Under the pieces are notes generated by a model that saw only the letters and a program-made list of their open reading frames with translations, searched no databases and was not told where the DNA came from. The position numbers and the translations under genes were made by a program. Shown here piece after piece: positions 27,191 through 35,574 of a stretch of 38,199 nt of DNA. Source of the stretch: Gammaproteobacteria bacterium (GTDB taxonomy: Bacteria > Pseudomonadota > Gammaproteobacteria > Eutrophobiales > Eutrophobiaceae); contig JANQJZ010000029.1 of assembly GCA_028281365.1 (NCBI GenBank), positions 1 through 38,199 on the forward strand. Direction: 5' to 3'. How positions within the stretch are numbered: the stretch's first letter is position 1; every line of letters starts with the position of its first letter.

Positions 27191-28444
27191 CTATCCAAAG
27201 ATTGTCGATAAGACATAAAAGAAAATTATTGCTAAAACACCGCCTGCGGGTAAAGTAATTATCCACGACATAAATATCGAGCCGATCATTCTCAGGTTCA
27301 AGGCCGATATACCACGTGCAAAACCTACACCCAAGACGGCACCTACTAATGTGTGCGTTGTTGAAATTGGTATCCCGGTTCCAGAGGCAAGAACAACTGT
27401 TGTGGATGCTGCCAATTCACCACAGAAACCTCGGCTAGGTGTTAATTCAGTAATCTTTGAGCCCACGGTAGCAATAACCTTGTGTCCGTACATAATTAAA
27501 CCCACAACAATTCCACATGCGCCGAGCAAAAGAATCCAAATCGGCATTGCAGATTTTTGAGCAATTTCACCACCACTGGAAACGACACTAACAATAGCAG
27601 CCACTGGACCAACTGCATTGGCAACATCATTAGAGCCATGTGCAAATGCCATTGCACATGCTGTGAAGATCATTAATACACCGAATACTCGTTCAACATC
27701 ATGAAAATGATAAGATATGTTTCTCTCTTTGTTAAAAGAAATTCGTCGTATTAAAAATGCGCCAATCATTGCACAGACAATACCTACTGCGAAACTCATT
27801 GTGTAAGCTTCAGTTTTAGATAAATTTAAACCGATGTGTTTTAATCCTTTAAACATCGTAACCAAAGAGATCATGAAACCTGTTAAAAAAATATAAATAG
27901 GTACATAACGTTTTGCATTTTTCATTGGATCTTTGGTATTGAGTACTAATTTTTGTACGCTACGGAATAACGCATAAGCAATCGTACCAGCGATAATAGG
28001 AGAAATAACCCAGCTTGCTGCGATGGAACCAACCTTGCTCCATTTAACAGCTTCTATACCGATACCAACAGCTGCAAAGCCAACAATTGCACCAACAATG
28101 GAATGTGTTGTTGATACAGGTAGTCCATAGCGTGTTGCAATTAATAACCATAAACCCGCAGCGAGTAGAGCAGCAAGCATTCCAAAGATTAGTACTTCTG
28201 GTGTGCCTGAGAGTAGATTAGCATCGATAATACCTTTGCGAATCGTCGAAGTAACCTGGCCACCTGCAAGAAAAGCGCCAGTAAATTCAAAGATAGCTGC
28301 AATAATGACAGCACGTTTAAGTGTGAGTGCTTTTGAACCGACCGATGTCGCCATTGCATTAGCAACATCATTCGCGCCAATACCCCATGCCATAAACAAG
28401 CCGAAACTTGCCGCCAATATTAAATATATTGTTGTATGCTCCAT
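27191..28444 (-). CDS. pit: Low-affinity inorganic phosphate transporter, Pit family
   Basis: Membrane permease driving metal-phosphate uptake with protons or sodium. The 417-residue protein has about ten spans in two repeats, each with the PiT signature: GANDVANA at 23-30 and HGSNDVANAVGP in the second half. It lies downstream of a PhoU-like gene, a pairing seen in many bacteria where that partner modulates Pit. It converges on phoU, so high- and low-affinity systems sit tail to tail. Confidence 0.95.
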   Translation of the reverse strand: MEHTTIYLILAASFGLFMAWGIGANDVANAMATSVGSKALTLKRAVIIAAIFEFTGAFLAGGQVTSTIRKGIIDANLLSGTPEVLIFGMLAALLAAGLWLLIATRYGLPVSTTHSIVGAIVGFAAVGIGIEAVKWSKVGSIAASWVISPIIAGTIAYALFRSVQKLVLNTKDPMKNAKRYVPIYIFLTGFMISLVTMFKGLKHIGLNLSKTEAYTMSFAVGIVCAMIGAFLIRRISFNKERNISYHFHDVERVFGVLMIFTACAMAFAHGSNDVANAVGPVAAIVSVVSSGGEIAQKSAMPIWILLLGACGIVVGLIMYGHKVIATVGSKITELTPSRGFCGELAASTTVVLASGTGIPISTTHTLVGAVLGVGFARGISALNLRMIGSIFMSWIITLPAGGVLAIIFFYVLSTIFG

Positions 28445-28465
28445 TGTGGATTTTTTTATTGGTTA

Positions 28466-29146
28466 TTATTTTGCCAGCATTAATTGCAGACGATTCCCGG
28501 TACTTTGAGCAGAATCAGCCAGATCACCTGTCCATTCGATGATTTTATAAATAAACATTACATCTATAGGTGATAAGTCTTTTTCTATTTTGAATAATTC
28601 AGCGCGTAGATTTACCTGAATTTCGTCTGTTTCCCCTTCAATTGTGTGTAATTCTTCAATCATCTTTTTGACACGGCTTGCCTCATCTCCTCGAAAACCG
28701 GTAACGACTAACTCATCTAATTCGTTTATTGCAACTTGCGCTTGACGAGTTGCATCAATACAGCGTTTTAAAAATTCCATATAGGAATCACTAATAGATT
28801 TTGGAAGAGTCATTTTTCTGCCAAGTATTAGCCCCGATATATCTTTAGCTTTGTTTGCAATTTGGTCCTGCAGATCAAGCACGTCCAGTACATCTCTTCG
28901 ATCGATTGGCATAAAAAGGCTGGAAGGCAGGTTTAATCGTAATTCGTTTTTAATGAGATCAGCCTCATTTTCGAATTTTACAAGGCTGGACTGTGTTTTA
29001 CTGGCTTCAGCCCAATCTTCCTGAATAACGGATTCGAAGTATGGAATAAGTTCTTCAACACATACGACAACCTTGTCAATATGCTTCTGTAACGGGGTTA
29101 CTGGTGAGTTACCAAATATGCGGGAAAAGTAGCCAGATTGAGTCAT
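28466..29146 (-). CDS. PhoU-like (DUF47, TIGR00153) partner of Pit
   Basis: A 226-residue all-helical cytoplasmic protein of the DUF47 family, distantly related to PhoU. Recognisable segments are FENEADLIKNELRLNLPSS, the PIDRRDVLDVLDLQDQIAN block, IEGETDEIQ and the C-terminal YKIIEWTGDLADSAQSTGNRLQLMLAK. It starts the operon with pit (21-nt gap), and the family is thought to regulate Pit-type transport. The symbol is left empty because usage varies. Confidence 0.9.
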   Translation of the reverse strand: MTQSGYFSRIFGNSPVTPLQKHIDKVVVCVEELIPYFESVIQEDWAEASKTQSSLVKFENEADLIKNELRLNLPSSLFMPIDRRDVLDVLDLQDQIANKAKDISGLILGRKMTLPKSISDSYMEFLKRCIDATRQAQVAINELDELVVTGFRGDEASRVKKMIEELHTIEGETDEIQVNLRAELFKIEKDLSPIDVMFIYKIIEWTGDLADSAQSTGNRLQLMLAK

Positions 29147-29429
29147 TAATAATATTTCCTGAAAGTTAGTCTGATTTTCGAAAGAAATACCTGAATTTCA
29201 TAATATCAATCCTTAGCCTGTTTCATGAATATGTCATATTAAATGGCTAAACTGTTGTATTGTCTGATTGTATGCTCTAAGAAGTGTTTTTGTATAGTCT
29301 GATTTAACCAGTCTTTACATATATTCAGCCTGATTTAATGTATTCTTAAATTGATTTACATCAAATTTGGATATTTTCAATTATTTTAATATCTATTGGG
29401 TATAAGCCTTAGTTAAAGAACATTACTAA
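29147..29429. other. Divergent promoter region between the DUF47 gene and ppk1
   Basis: A 283-bp AT-rich region with no gene. It contains one PhoB-like box facing ppk1 (29220-29237). I see no hairpin array or terminator here, and no clear site for the minus-strand operon. Confidence 0.45.
29220..29253 (+). promoter_or_regulatory. Putative PhoB box and promoter of ppk1
   Basis: GTTTCAT (29220-29226) and ATGTCAT (29231-29237) match CTGTCAT at 5 and 6 of 7 positions with 11-bp pitch. TAAACT (29248-29253) begins 10 nt later, the same geometry as for phoB, pstS and pstC. The leader would be about 170 nt. Confidence 0.55.
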
Positions 29430-31499
29430 ATGGATGATATAAATCTAAAATTACCTGAACTCTATATCAATCGAGAGCTGAGTTTGCTGGAATTCAATCG
29501 GCGCGTCTTTGAACAGGCAAAAGATGAAAATAATCCACTGCTCGAGCGTCTTCGGTTTCTTTGTATTGCCAGTACGAATCTAGATGAATTTTTTGAAATA
29601 CGTGTTGCCGGACTACATCAACAGGTTAAATATGGATCTGTACAAACCGGCGAGGATAACCTGACTCCAGTTGAGTTGTTAAAGAAAATAAGTGAAGTTG
29701 CGCATGAGCTTGTCGAAGAGCAATACAAGATTCTTAATGAAGTACTCATTCCAGAATTGGCAAAGGAAAAAATTCGTATACTTCGCCGCGCTCACTGGAA
29801 ACCGAAAATTTCAAGATGGATTAAGCGTTATTTCAATCGTGAACTGGTACCTATTCTAAGTCCTATTGGATTAGATCCTGCTCATCCATTTCCAAGAGTA
29901 TTGAATAAAAACCTGTATTTTATCGTTACGCTTGAGGGAAAGGATGCCTTTGGCCGGGAGGGTGGATTAGCGATAGTGCAAGCACCTCGTTCCTTGCCTC
30001 GAATAATTGAAGTGCCAAAAGAATATTCGACCCGGACAAATGATTTTATTTTATTATCTTCAGTGATCCACGCACATGTTGGTGATTTATTTCCCGGCAT
30101 GAAGGTGAAGGGTTGTTATCAATTTCGTGTTACGCGAAATAGTGATTTATTTGTTGATGATGAAGAGGTTGATGACCTATTGCGCGCGCTTGAAGGAGAA
30201 TTACCATCCCGACGCTACAATGATGCAGTTCGATTAGAGGTTGCTGATAACTGTCCTGAAGAGATCAGTAGCTTTTTACTCGATCAATTTAAATTAACCG
30301 ATGACGCACTATATAAAGTTAATGGCCCGGTAAATTTAAACCGATTATTACAGATTCACGATTTGGTTGATCGTCCGGACCTGGTTTTTCCCGGTTTCAC
30401 ACCAGATATACCACCGCGTTTATTAAAAGCAACGAATATATTTGAAACATTACATAATGGCGATATTTTACTTTTACATCCGTTTCAATCTTTTGCGCCT
30501 GTTGTTGATTTCCTGAGGCAGGCTGCGAATGATCCTGCTGTATTATCAATCAAGCAAACCCTGTATCGAACCGGAGATGAATCTGCCATCGTTAAAGCAT
30601 TAAAAGATGCTGCTAATGCAGGCAAGGAAGTCACCGTCGTTATTGAATTACGAGCGCGATTTGACGAAGAGGCTAATATTGAATTAGCCAGTGATCTGCA
30701 AGAGGCGGGAGCACATGTTGTTTATGGTGTGGTGGGTTATAAAACGCATGCCAAAATGATTATGGTTGTCAGGAGAGAAGGACGATCACTACGCCGTTAT
30801 ATGCATTTAGGTACCGGTAATTATCATACTCGTACAGCACGACTTTATACAGATTATGGTTTACTCACGGCTGATCAGGCGGTTGGTGAAGATGTTAATA
30901 AGTTATTTCATCAAATGACCGGACTGGGCAGAGCAACTAAACTCAAAAAATTATTACAATCACCGTTTACCTTACATAAAGCTATTCTTGGATATATCCA
31001 GGATGAAATAAATTATGCCAGGGCTGGAAAGGAAGCCAGAATTATTGCCAAGATGAATGCATTGGTAGAGCCACAAATCATTCGAGCACTATATGAAGCC
31101 TCTATGGCAGGTGTAAAAATAGATTTGATCATTAGAGGTATATGCTGCTTGCGACCGGGAATCAAGGGGATATCTGAAAATATACAGGTTCGATCAATTA
31201 TCGGCCGTTTTCTTGAACATACCCGCATCTATTATTTTCACAATGATGGTAATCCACATTTATATTGTGCTAGTGCGGACTGGATGCAGCGTAATCTTTT
31301 TCATCGGGTTGAAGCCTGTTTTCCGATTGAGGAAAAACGGCCGCGGGTTCAGGTTATAAAATTGGGTTTAATGAATTATCTTTCAGATAATTCTCAAGCC
31401 TGGATATTACAATCGGATGGAACCTACAAACGCGCAAAACCTGGTAATGCAAAACCGAAAGCAGCACAACAAACTTTACTCGAGCACTATTGTTTTTGA
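29430..31499 (+). CDS. ppk1: Polyphosphate kinase 1
   Basis: Makes polyphosphate from ATP, and can run in reverse. The 689-residue length is standard. The N-terminal domain begins YINRELSLLEFNRRVFEQA. The catalytic part contains His440 in GYKTHAKM (equivalent to the phosphorylated His435 of E. coli) and His459 in YMHLGTGNYH (equivalent to His454). The C-terminal domain has IRGICCLRPG and HNDGNPHLYCASADWMQRNL. It ends directly against the ppx stop codon with no base between, an unusual tail-to-tail pairing of the synthesising and degrading enzymes. Confidence 0.98.
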   Translation: MDDINLKLPELYINRELSLLEFNRRVFEQAKDENNPLLERLRFLCIASTNLDEFFEIRVAGLHQQVKYGSVQTGEDNLTPVELLKKISEVAHELVEEQYKILNEVLIPELAKEKIRILRRAHWKPKISRWIKRYFNRELVPILSPIGLDPAHPFPRVLNKNLYFIVTLEGKDAFGREGGLAIVQAPRSLPRIIEVPKEYSTRTNDFILLSSVIHAHVGDLFPGMKVKGCYQFRVTRNSDLFVDDEEVDDLLRALEGELPSRRYNDAVRLEVADNCPEEISSFLLDQFKLTDDALYKVNGPVNLNRLLQIHDLVDRPDLVFPGFTPDIPPRLLKATNIFETLHNGDILLLHPFQSFAPVVDFLRQAANDPAVLSIKQTLYRTGDESAIVKALKDAANAGKEVTVVIELRARFDEEANIELASDLQEAGAHVVYGVVGYKTHAKMIMVVRREGRSLRRYMHLGTGNYHTRTARLYTDYGLLTADQAVGEDVNKLFHQMTGLGRATKLKKLLQSPFTLHKAILGYIQDEINYARAGKEARIIAKMNALVEPQIIRALYEASMAGVKIDLIIRGICCLRPGIKGISENIQVRSIIGRFLEHTRIYYFHNDGNPHLYCASADWMQRNLFHRVEACFPIEEKRPRVQVIKLGLMNYLSDNSQAWILQSDGTYKRAKPGNAKPKAAQQTLLEHYCF

Positions 31500-32993
31500 T
31501 TAACTGTATAGTAATTTATAGGGTGTTATCGATAAATAGTTTGATTCTGTTTCTAAATCAGCCTCAGTTAAGGGGTGTTGATCTAACCAGTCATCACTAA
31601 ATTGTAGTTCAAGCGACGTTCCTTCAATTTTTATATCGATATTTGGTAATTTAATTCTATTACGGCTGCGATTTAATACGATGGCTAATCTTAAAATTAA
31701 TATTAACTTTACCAATCTATTTTTAACGTCATCTGTTACTTGATCAAAGATTTCGATTGCAATTTTTCGACGATGCAATCGAACCAATATACTGAGCAAT
31801 GTTTGTTCTTGTCGTGAAAAACCTGGCATATCCGAGTTACTCAATAAGTAAGCGCCGTGCTTATGATATTGACTGTGCGCTATTGCCAACCCAACCTCAT
31901 GTAAGCGTGCAGCCCACCGAATCATCTTTAAATCGTCTTTTTTATCCAAAGTCCATTCAGATTTTACATTTTTAAATATATGTTTTGCTGTTTTTTCTAT
32001 ACGTTCCGCATGTTCACCATCAACGCTATAACGATTCATTAAACGGTCTACGGTTTTATCACGAACATCTTTATCAAATTGTCTGCCAATCTGGTCATAT
32101 AACAAGCCTTCGCGAAGCGCACCGTCAGAATACTCCATTGATGTAATACCGAGTGCTTCAAATACAGCCGATAAAACAATAACTCCACCGATAAAGACTG
32201 GTCTGCGGTTTTGCGATACTTCAGGGTAATCAATATCATCAATATGTCCTATTGTGATTAGTTCTTTCTTTAATTCAGACAGTGAATCAGGGGTGATGAT
32301 ATTCTCGCTCCATCCCTGGCTAGTAACGACATTTGCAACGGCACTAATGGTTCCTGATGTACCAATTACCTTGTCCCATCCATATACTCGATAGAGTTCC
32401 TGAATATTTTCCAATTCCTGTAGTGCAGCTATCCTGGCCTTACGTAAACGTTTTGTAGTTATCTCTCCATCACTAAAAAAACGTTGACTAATGCTGACAC
32501 AACCCATGAACAAACTTTCTGTTAGAATTGCATCAAAACCCTTTCCTATTATCAGTTCTGTACTGCCACCGCCAATATCAACAACGAGCCGTTTGTCTTT
32601 TTCATTAAAAATAGTATTAGCGACACCGAGATAGATTAATCTTGCTTCTTCCCGACCGGAAATAATTTCAATCTTATGACCCAATGCAGAATTAGCACTA
32701 CCCAGAAATTCAATACCATTCCTGGCCTGGCGTAATGTATTTGTACCTACGGCACGTATATTAGTATCGGGTATTGATTGAATTCGTTGGCCGAAACGTT
32801 CAAGACATTGTAAGGCTGTCGTAATTGCATCTTCTGACAGATACCGGTTTTTATCCAGTCCACCTGCAAGCCTGACCATTTCCTTAATACGATCGACGAT
32901 TAGTGCCCGACCATCAACCAGATTGGCGACAACCATATGAAAACTATTTGATCCCAGATCTACTGCTGCAAAAGTTTCGTTATCGTATGACAA
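31500..32993 (-). CDS. ppx: Exopolyphosphatase, Ppx/GppA family
   Basis: Removes phosphate from the ends of polyphosphate chains and possibly converts pppGpp to ppGpp. The 497-residue protein has the ASKHA nucleotide-binding fold: FAAVDLGSNSFHMVVA at the start and VDIGGGSTELIIG in the middle, with GTSGTISA. An HD-like C-terminal domain (AARLHEVGLAIAHSQYHKHG) and an end domain follow; this long form is typical of Ppx rather than short Ppx1. It converges on ppk1 with zero intergenic bases. Confidence 0.95.
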   Translation of the reverse strand: MSYDNETFAAVDLGSNSFHMVVANLVDGRALIVDRIKEMVRLAGGLDKNRYLSEDAITTALQCLERFGQRIQSIPDTNIRAVGTNTLRQARNGIEFLGSANSALGHKIEIISGREEARLIYLGVANTIFNEKDKRLVVDIGGGSTELIIGKGFDAILTESLFMGCVSISQRFFSDGEITTKRLRKARIAALQELENIQELYRVYGWDKVIGTSGTISAVANVVTSQGWSENIITPDSLSELKKELITIGHIDDIDYPEVSQNRRPVFIGGVIVLSAVFEALGITSMEYSDGALREGLLYDQIGRQFDKDVRDKTVDRLMNRYSVDGEHAERIEKTAKHIFKNVKSEWTLDKKDDLKMIRWAARLHEVGLAIAHSQYHKHGAYLLSNSDMPGFSRQEQTLLSILVRLHRRKIAIEIFDQVTDDVKNRLVKLILILRLAIVLNRSRNRIKLPNIDIKIEGTSLELQFSDDWLDQHPLTEADLETESNYLSITPYKLLYS

Positions 32994-33104
32994 TTCAGCA
33001 ACCAGGTATATTTAAACTAATATTATGTTGTTGAAAGATATTTTTGTTTAATTCTTAATTAAGAAATGTAACATACTTTGTAATTCTTGAATGTAGTTTT
33101 TAAT

Positions 33105-33617
33105 ATGAAATTTAGATTATTCATAATGCGCCATGCCAAATCCGATTGGTCCGATCAAGGTGTATTGGATTTTGACCGACCAATAAACAAGCGTGGCCGG
33201 AAGAATGCCAAACGTATTGGGCTTTGGATGGTTGAAAATCATCTTATTCCTGATCAAATAGTATGTTCACCAGCTCTGAGAGCAAGACAAACAATAGAGT
33301 TAGTAGCAGAACAAATTAAGGAAATTGATGCTTCTACAATATTTTTTGACGAATCATTGTATTTGGCAGATTTAGAAACATTAATTGAAGTTATTCAAAT
33401 CTATAAATCAAAACATAATAGCTTGATGATCGTTGCTCATAATCCTGGCTTAGAAGAGCTTGTAAATTACTTGATAACTAAATCAAAAATTAATTCGGAC
33501 TATGAATCACTAACGACAGCTAATCTGGTCATTTTCAAATACCAGGATAGTCAATTTGATCCGGTGACAGACCAAGGGAAATTAATTGAATTTATAAGGC
33601 CAAAAAAACTGGGTTAA
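33105..33617 (+). CDS. sixA: SixA-type phosphohistidine phosphatase
   Basis: Small histidine-phosphatase-superfamily protein, 170 residues, with the catalytic motif MRHAKSDW near its N-terminus, RGRKNAKRIG, the CSPALRARQT segment and VAHNPGLEEL carrying the second histidine. SixA proteins remove phosphate from histidine in phosphorelay or nitrogen PTS proteins. I chose ATG at 33105, since the protein then starts MKFRLFIMRHA as in the family; an in-frame TTG at 33087 is less likely. No strong Shine-Dalgarno is seen. It diverges from ppx, and repeat locus 4 follows it. Confidence 0.9.
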   Translation: MKFRLFIMRHAKSDWSDQGVLDFDRPINKRGRKNAKRIGLWMVENHLIPDQIVCSPALRARQTIELVAEQIKEIDASTIFFDESLYLADLETLIEVIQIYKSKHNSLMIVAHNPGLEELVNYLITKSKINSDYESLTTANLVIFKYQDSQFDPVTDQGKLIEFIRPKKLG

Positions 33618-33624
33618 AATTCAT

Positions 33625-33829
33625 AAGAAGTGTTTATCTTCTTCGACAACTTGCACCTAAAGGTAGACTACACACTTCCAGACGTTGTCTACCGCTTCGA
33701 CTCTGTCTCGAAAATGTGTACCTACAGGTAGGCTAGAAACGCACTCCCCGACATTTTCTACCGCCTCGACTTTATCTCCTGAGTCGTTCTACCTCCTGCA
33801 TCCTTGCAGTCGTACATCCATGTAGGCGA
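33625..33829 (-). repeat. Hairpin-array repeat, locus 4
   Basis: Fills the gap between sixA and the methyltransferase stop codon. On the minus strand: TAC-ATGGAT-GTA (33813-33824); CTGC-AAGGAT-GCAG (33796-33809); a GACT/AGTC hairpin with CAGGAGA in its loop; an 8-bp stem GAAAATGT/ACATTTTC (33710-33758) enclosing CCTAC-CT-GTAGG (33721-33732); and a 6-bp stem GACAAC/GTTGTC (33645-33689). A further AAGAAG/CTTCTT hairpin is at 33625-33643. The block around GGAGGTAGAACGA matches locus 1. The first base of the array follows the methyltransferase TAA directly, so the array would be its 3' untranslated region. Confidence 0.82.
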
Positions 33830-34663
33830 TTATTTTTCTGCGACTAGGTAAGCAATCCACCCGGCATCAGCATCCCCTTCTGTTTCAGGTATGAAAACGC
33901 CGTTTCCCTCACCGTCTTCATCAGCCTGTTCCCAGTATACAGTTGCCTTAAAACCAGCTTCGGTTAACATTTCCAGCAATTCCGGCAAAGTCCAGATCCG
34001 CCATTCATAGGTGAAGGCTTTCATTATCTTTGAACCGTCCTTGAATTTAAAATGAATATAATTCGTTGAAATCCCGGTTATCGGGTTATATCGATGCTGG
34101 TCCCAAATATAGGTAAATGTCTTATGTTTAGTTTTTTCTATCATTTCCTGAAAGGCCTCATAACCACCGTATGCATCGAGAAAAAAGATTCCATCATCAA
34201 CAAGAGATTTATATATTTTTTTAAAATACTCGATCGTCAACTTTCTCTCTTTTAATAGCCAATAACTAAAATTCATTGCCAGGACAATATCAACTGGTTT
34301 GGTTTTCACCTTTAATATGTCTTCGTTAATTATTGAGATTCGTTTTTTTTGTTCCGGTGATAATTTTGATATTTTATTTTTTTTGCCCCACTCAAGAACA
34401 TCATTATCCAGATCAATGGAAATGGCTGTATTTGTTTTACGACGTCTTACCCATTCGCATGATGTATTTGTTGTACCACAGAAGTCTTCACGTAAAGTCG
34501 ATGCTTTTCGTTTGCGAATTTTTGTGAATGTTTCGTCTACAAAATCTATTTCAGACTCAACACATTGTACTGACTCTTCATAATAAATATGCTTATCAGC
34601 CAATTCAGCCATGCTGGGTCCGTTTTGTTTCTTCTGTTTGTTTTTCTTGTTTTTTGAAGCCAT
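33830..34663 (-). CDS. Class I SAM-dependent methyltransferase, substrate unknown
   Basis: A 277-residue protein. After a basic Lys/Asn/Gln-rich N-terminus (KNKKNKQKKQ) comes a Rossmann-type methyltransferase domain. LREDFCGT takes the place of the glycine-rich SAM loop, SIDLDNDVLEWG carries the acidic residue for SAM ribose, and IVLAMNFSYWLL is motif IV. The C-terminal part (FTYEWRIWTLPELLEMLTEAGF) is typical of small-molecule methyltransferases, but I cannot name a substrate. I chose the ATG at 34663 over an in-frame GTG at 34675; neither has a good Shine-Dalgarno. The stop codon abuts repeat locus 4. Confidence 0.8.
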   Translation of the reverse strand: MASKNKKNKQKKQNGPSMAELADKHIYYEESVQCVESEIDFVDETFTKIRKRKASTLREDFCGTTNTSCEWVRRRKTNTAISIDLDNDVLEWGKKNKISKLSPEQKKRISIINEDILKVKTKPVDIVLAMNFSYWLLKERKLTIEYFKKIYKSLVDDGIFFLDAYGGYEAFQEMIEKTKHKTFTYIWDQHRYNPITGISTNYIHFKFKDGSKIMKAFTYEWRIWTLPELLEMLTEAGFKATVYWEQADEDGEGNGVFIPETEGDADAGWIAYLVAEK

Positions 34664-34785
34664 TTTGTATGTCACTTAATAAAAAAGGTTTTTATTATTG
34701 GTTAGATAAAAGCGGTATTATAACGAATAGATCCAAATCGGGTTAATCTAAATAAGTTTTATTACAATTTGGTTAAAACATTAAT

Positions 34786-35574
34786 ATGAACTGGTGGGGA
34801 AAGATACTGGGCGGCACGTTCGGCATGATAATAGGCGGACCATTAGGAGCCTTATTAGGTGTAATACTTGGCCATAATTTTGATAAGGGGATATCTACAA
34901 CAGTAAATTACCAGGCAGATTTAGATAAACAGGAACGCATTCAAACGCTGTTTTATACCGCCACATTCTCGGTTATGGGTCATCTATGTAAAGCAGATGG
35001 GAGAGTTACAGAAGATGAGATTTCGTTGGCCAAACAGGTCATGCAGCAAATGGAACTGGATGGTCAACAAAAGAAAGCGGCGATTGAATTATTTAACGAG
35101 GGAAAAAAACCATCATTTCCCCTCGATGATGTCATTAAACAGTTCAAACAAGAGATTGGTTTCCGTCCTAATTTAATACGGATATTTATTGAAATTCAGA
35201 TCATGGCGGCCTTTGCCGATGGCGTCATGCATCGGGAAGAACAGAGGCTATTAATTCGTATAAGCCGTTTATTGAATATTTCAAAACACGAATTCGATCA
35301 TCTTTGTAAGATGATTGGTGGTATGCACGGAAGCACTTCAGAATCAGGCCAGCATGGCACGCCAACCCTGAAACAGGCTTATGCAGTACTGGACGTAAAA
35401 GAATCTGCTTCGGTTAATGAGATAAAGAAAGCGTATCGCCGTTTATTAAATCAGCATCATCCGGACAAATTGGTAGCTAAAGGTCTGCCTGAAGAAATGA
35501 TGAAAGTTGCAGCAGAGCGGACACATGAAATCAGAAAGGCGTATGAAACGATAAAAAAGAAAAAAGGATTTTAA
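34786..35574 (+). CDS. djlA: DjlA-like membrane co-chaperone
   Basis: Membrane-anchored J-domain protein that stimulates DnaK. The 262-residue protein has a glycine-rich N-terminal membrane span (about 5-28), a TerB-like helical domain (about 45-175, with CKADGRVTEDEI and FADGVMHREEQRLL), and a C-terminal J domain with the HPD motif at 225-227. This architecture is diagnostic for DjlA. It converges on the TrmH-like gene with stop codons overlapping by 3 nt. Confidence 0.95.
   Translation: MNWWGKILGGTFGMIIGGPLGALLGVILGHNFDKGISTTVNYQADLDKQERIQTLFYTATFSVMGHLCKADGRVTEDEISLAKQVMQQMELDGQQKKAAIELFNEGKKPSFPLDDVIKQFKQEIGFRPNLIRIFIEIQIMAAFADGVMHREEQRLLIRISRLLNISKHEFDHLCKMIGGMHGSTSESGQHGTPTLKQAYAVLDVKESASVNEIKKAYRRLLNQHHPDKLVAKGLPEEMMKVAAERTHEIRKAYETIKKKKGF

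Noticed and set aside
33066-33084. PhoB box before sixA (ATGTAAC and TTGTAAT)
   Set aside because: The half-sites are 12 bp apart rather than 11 and no -10 follows at the spacing seen elsewhere.
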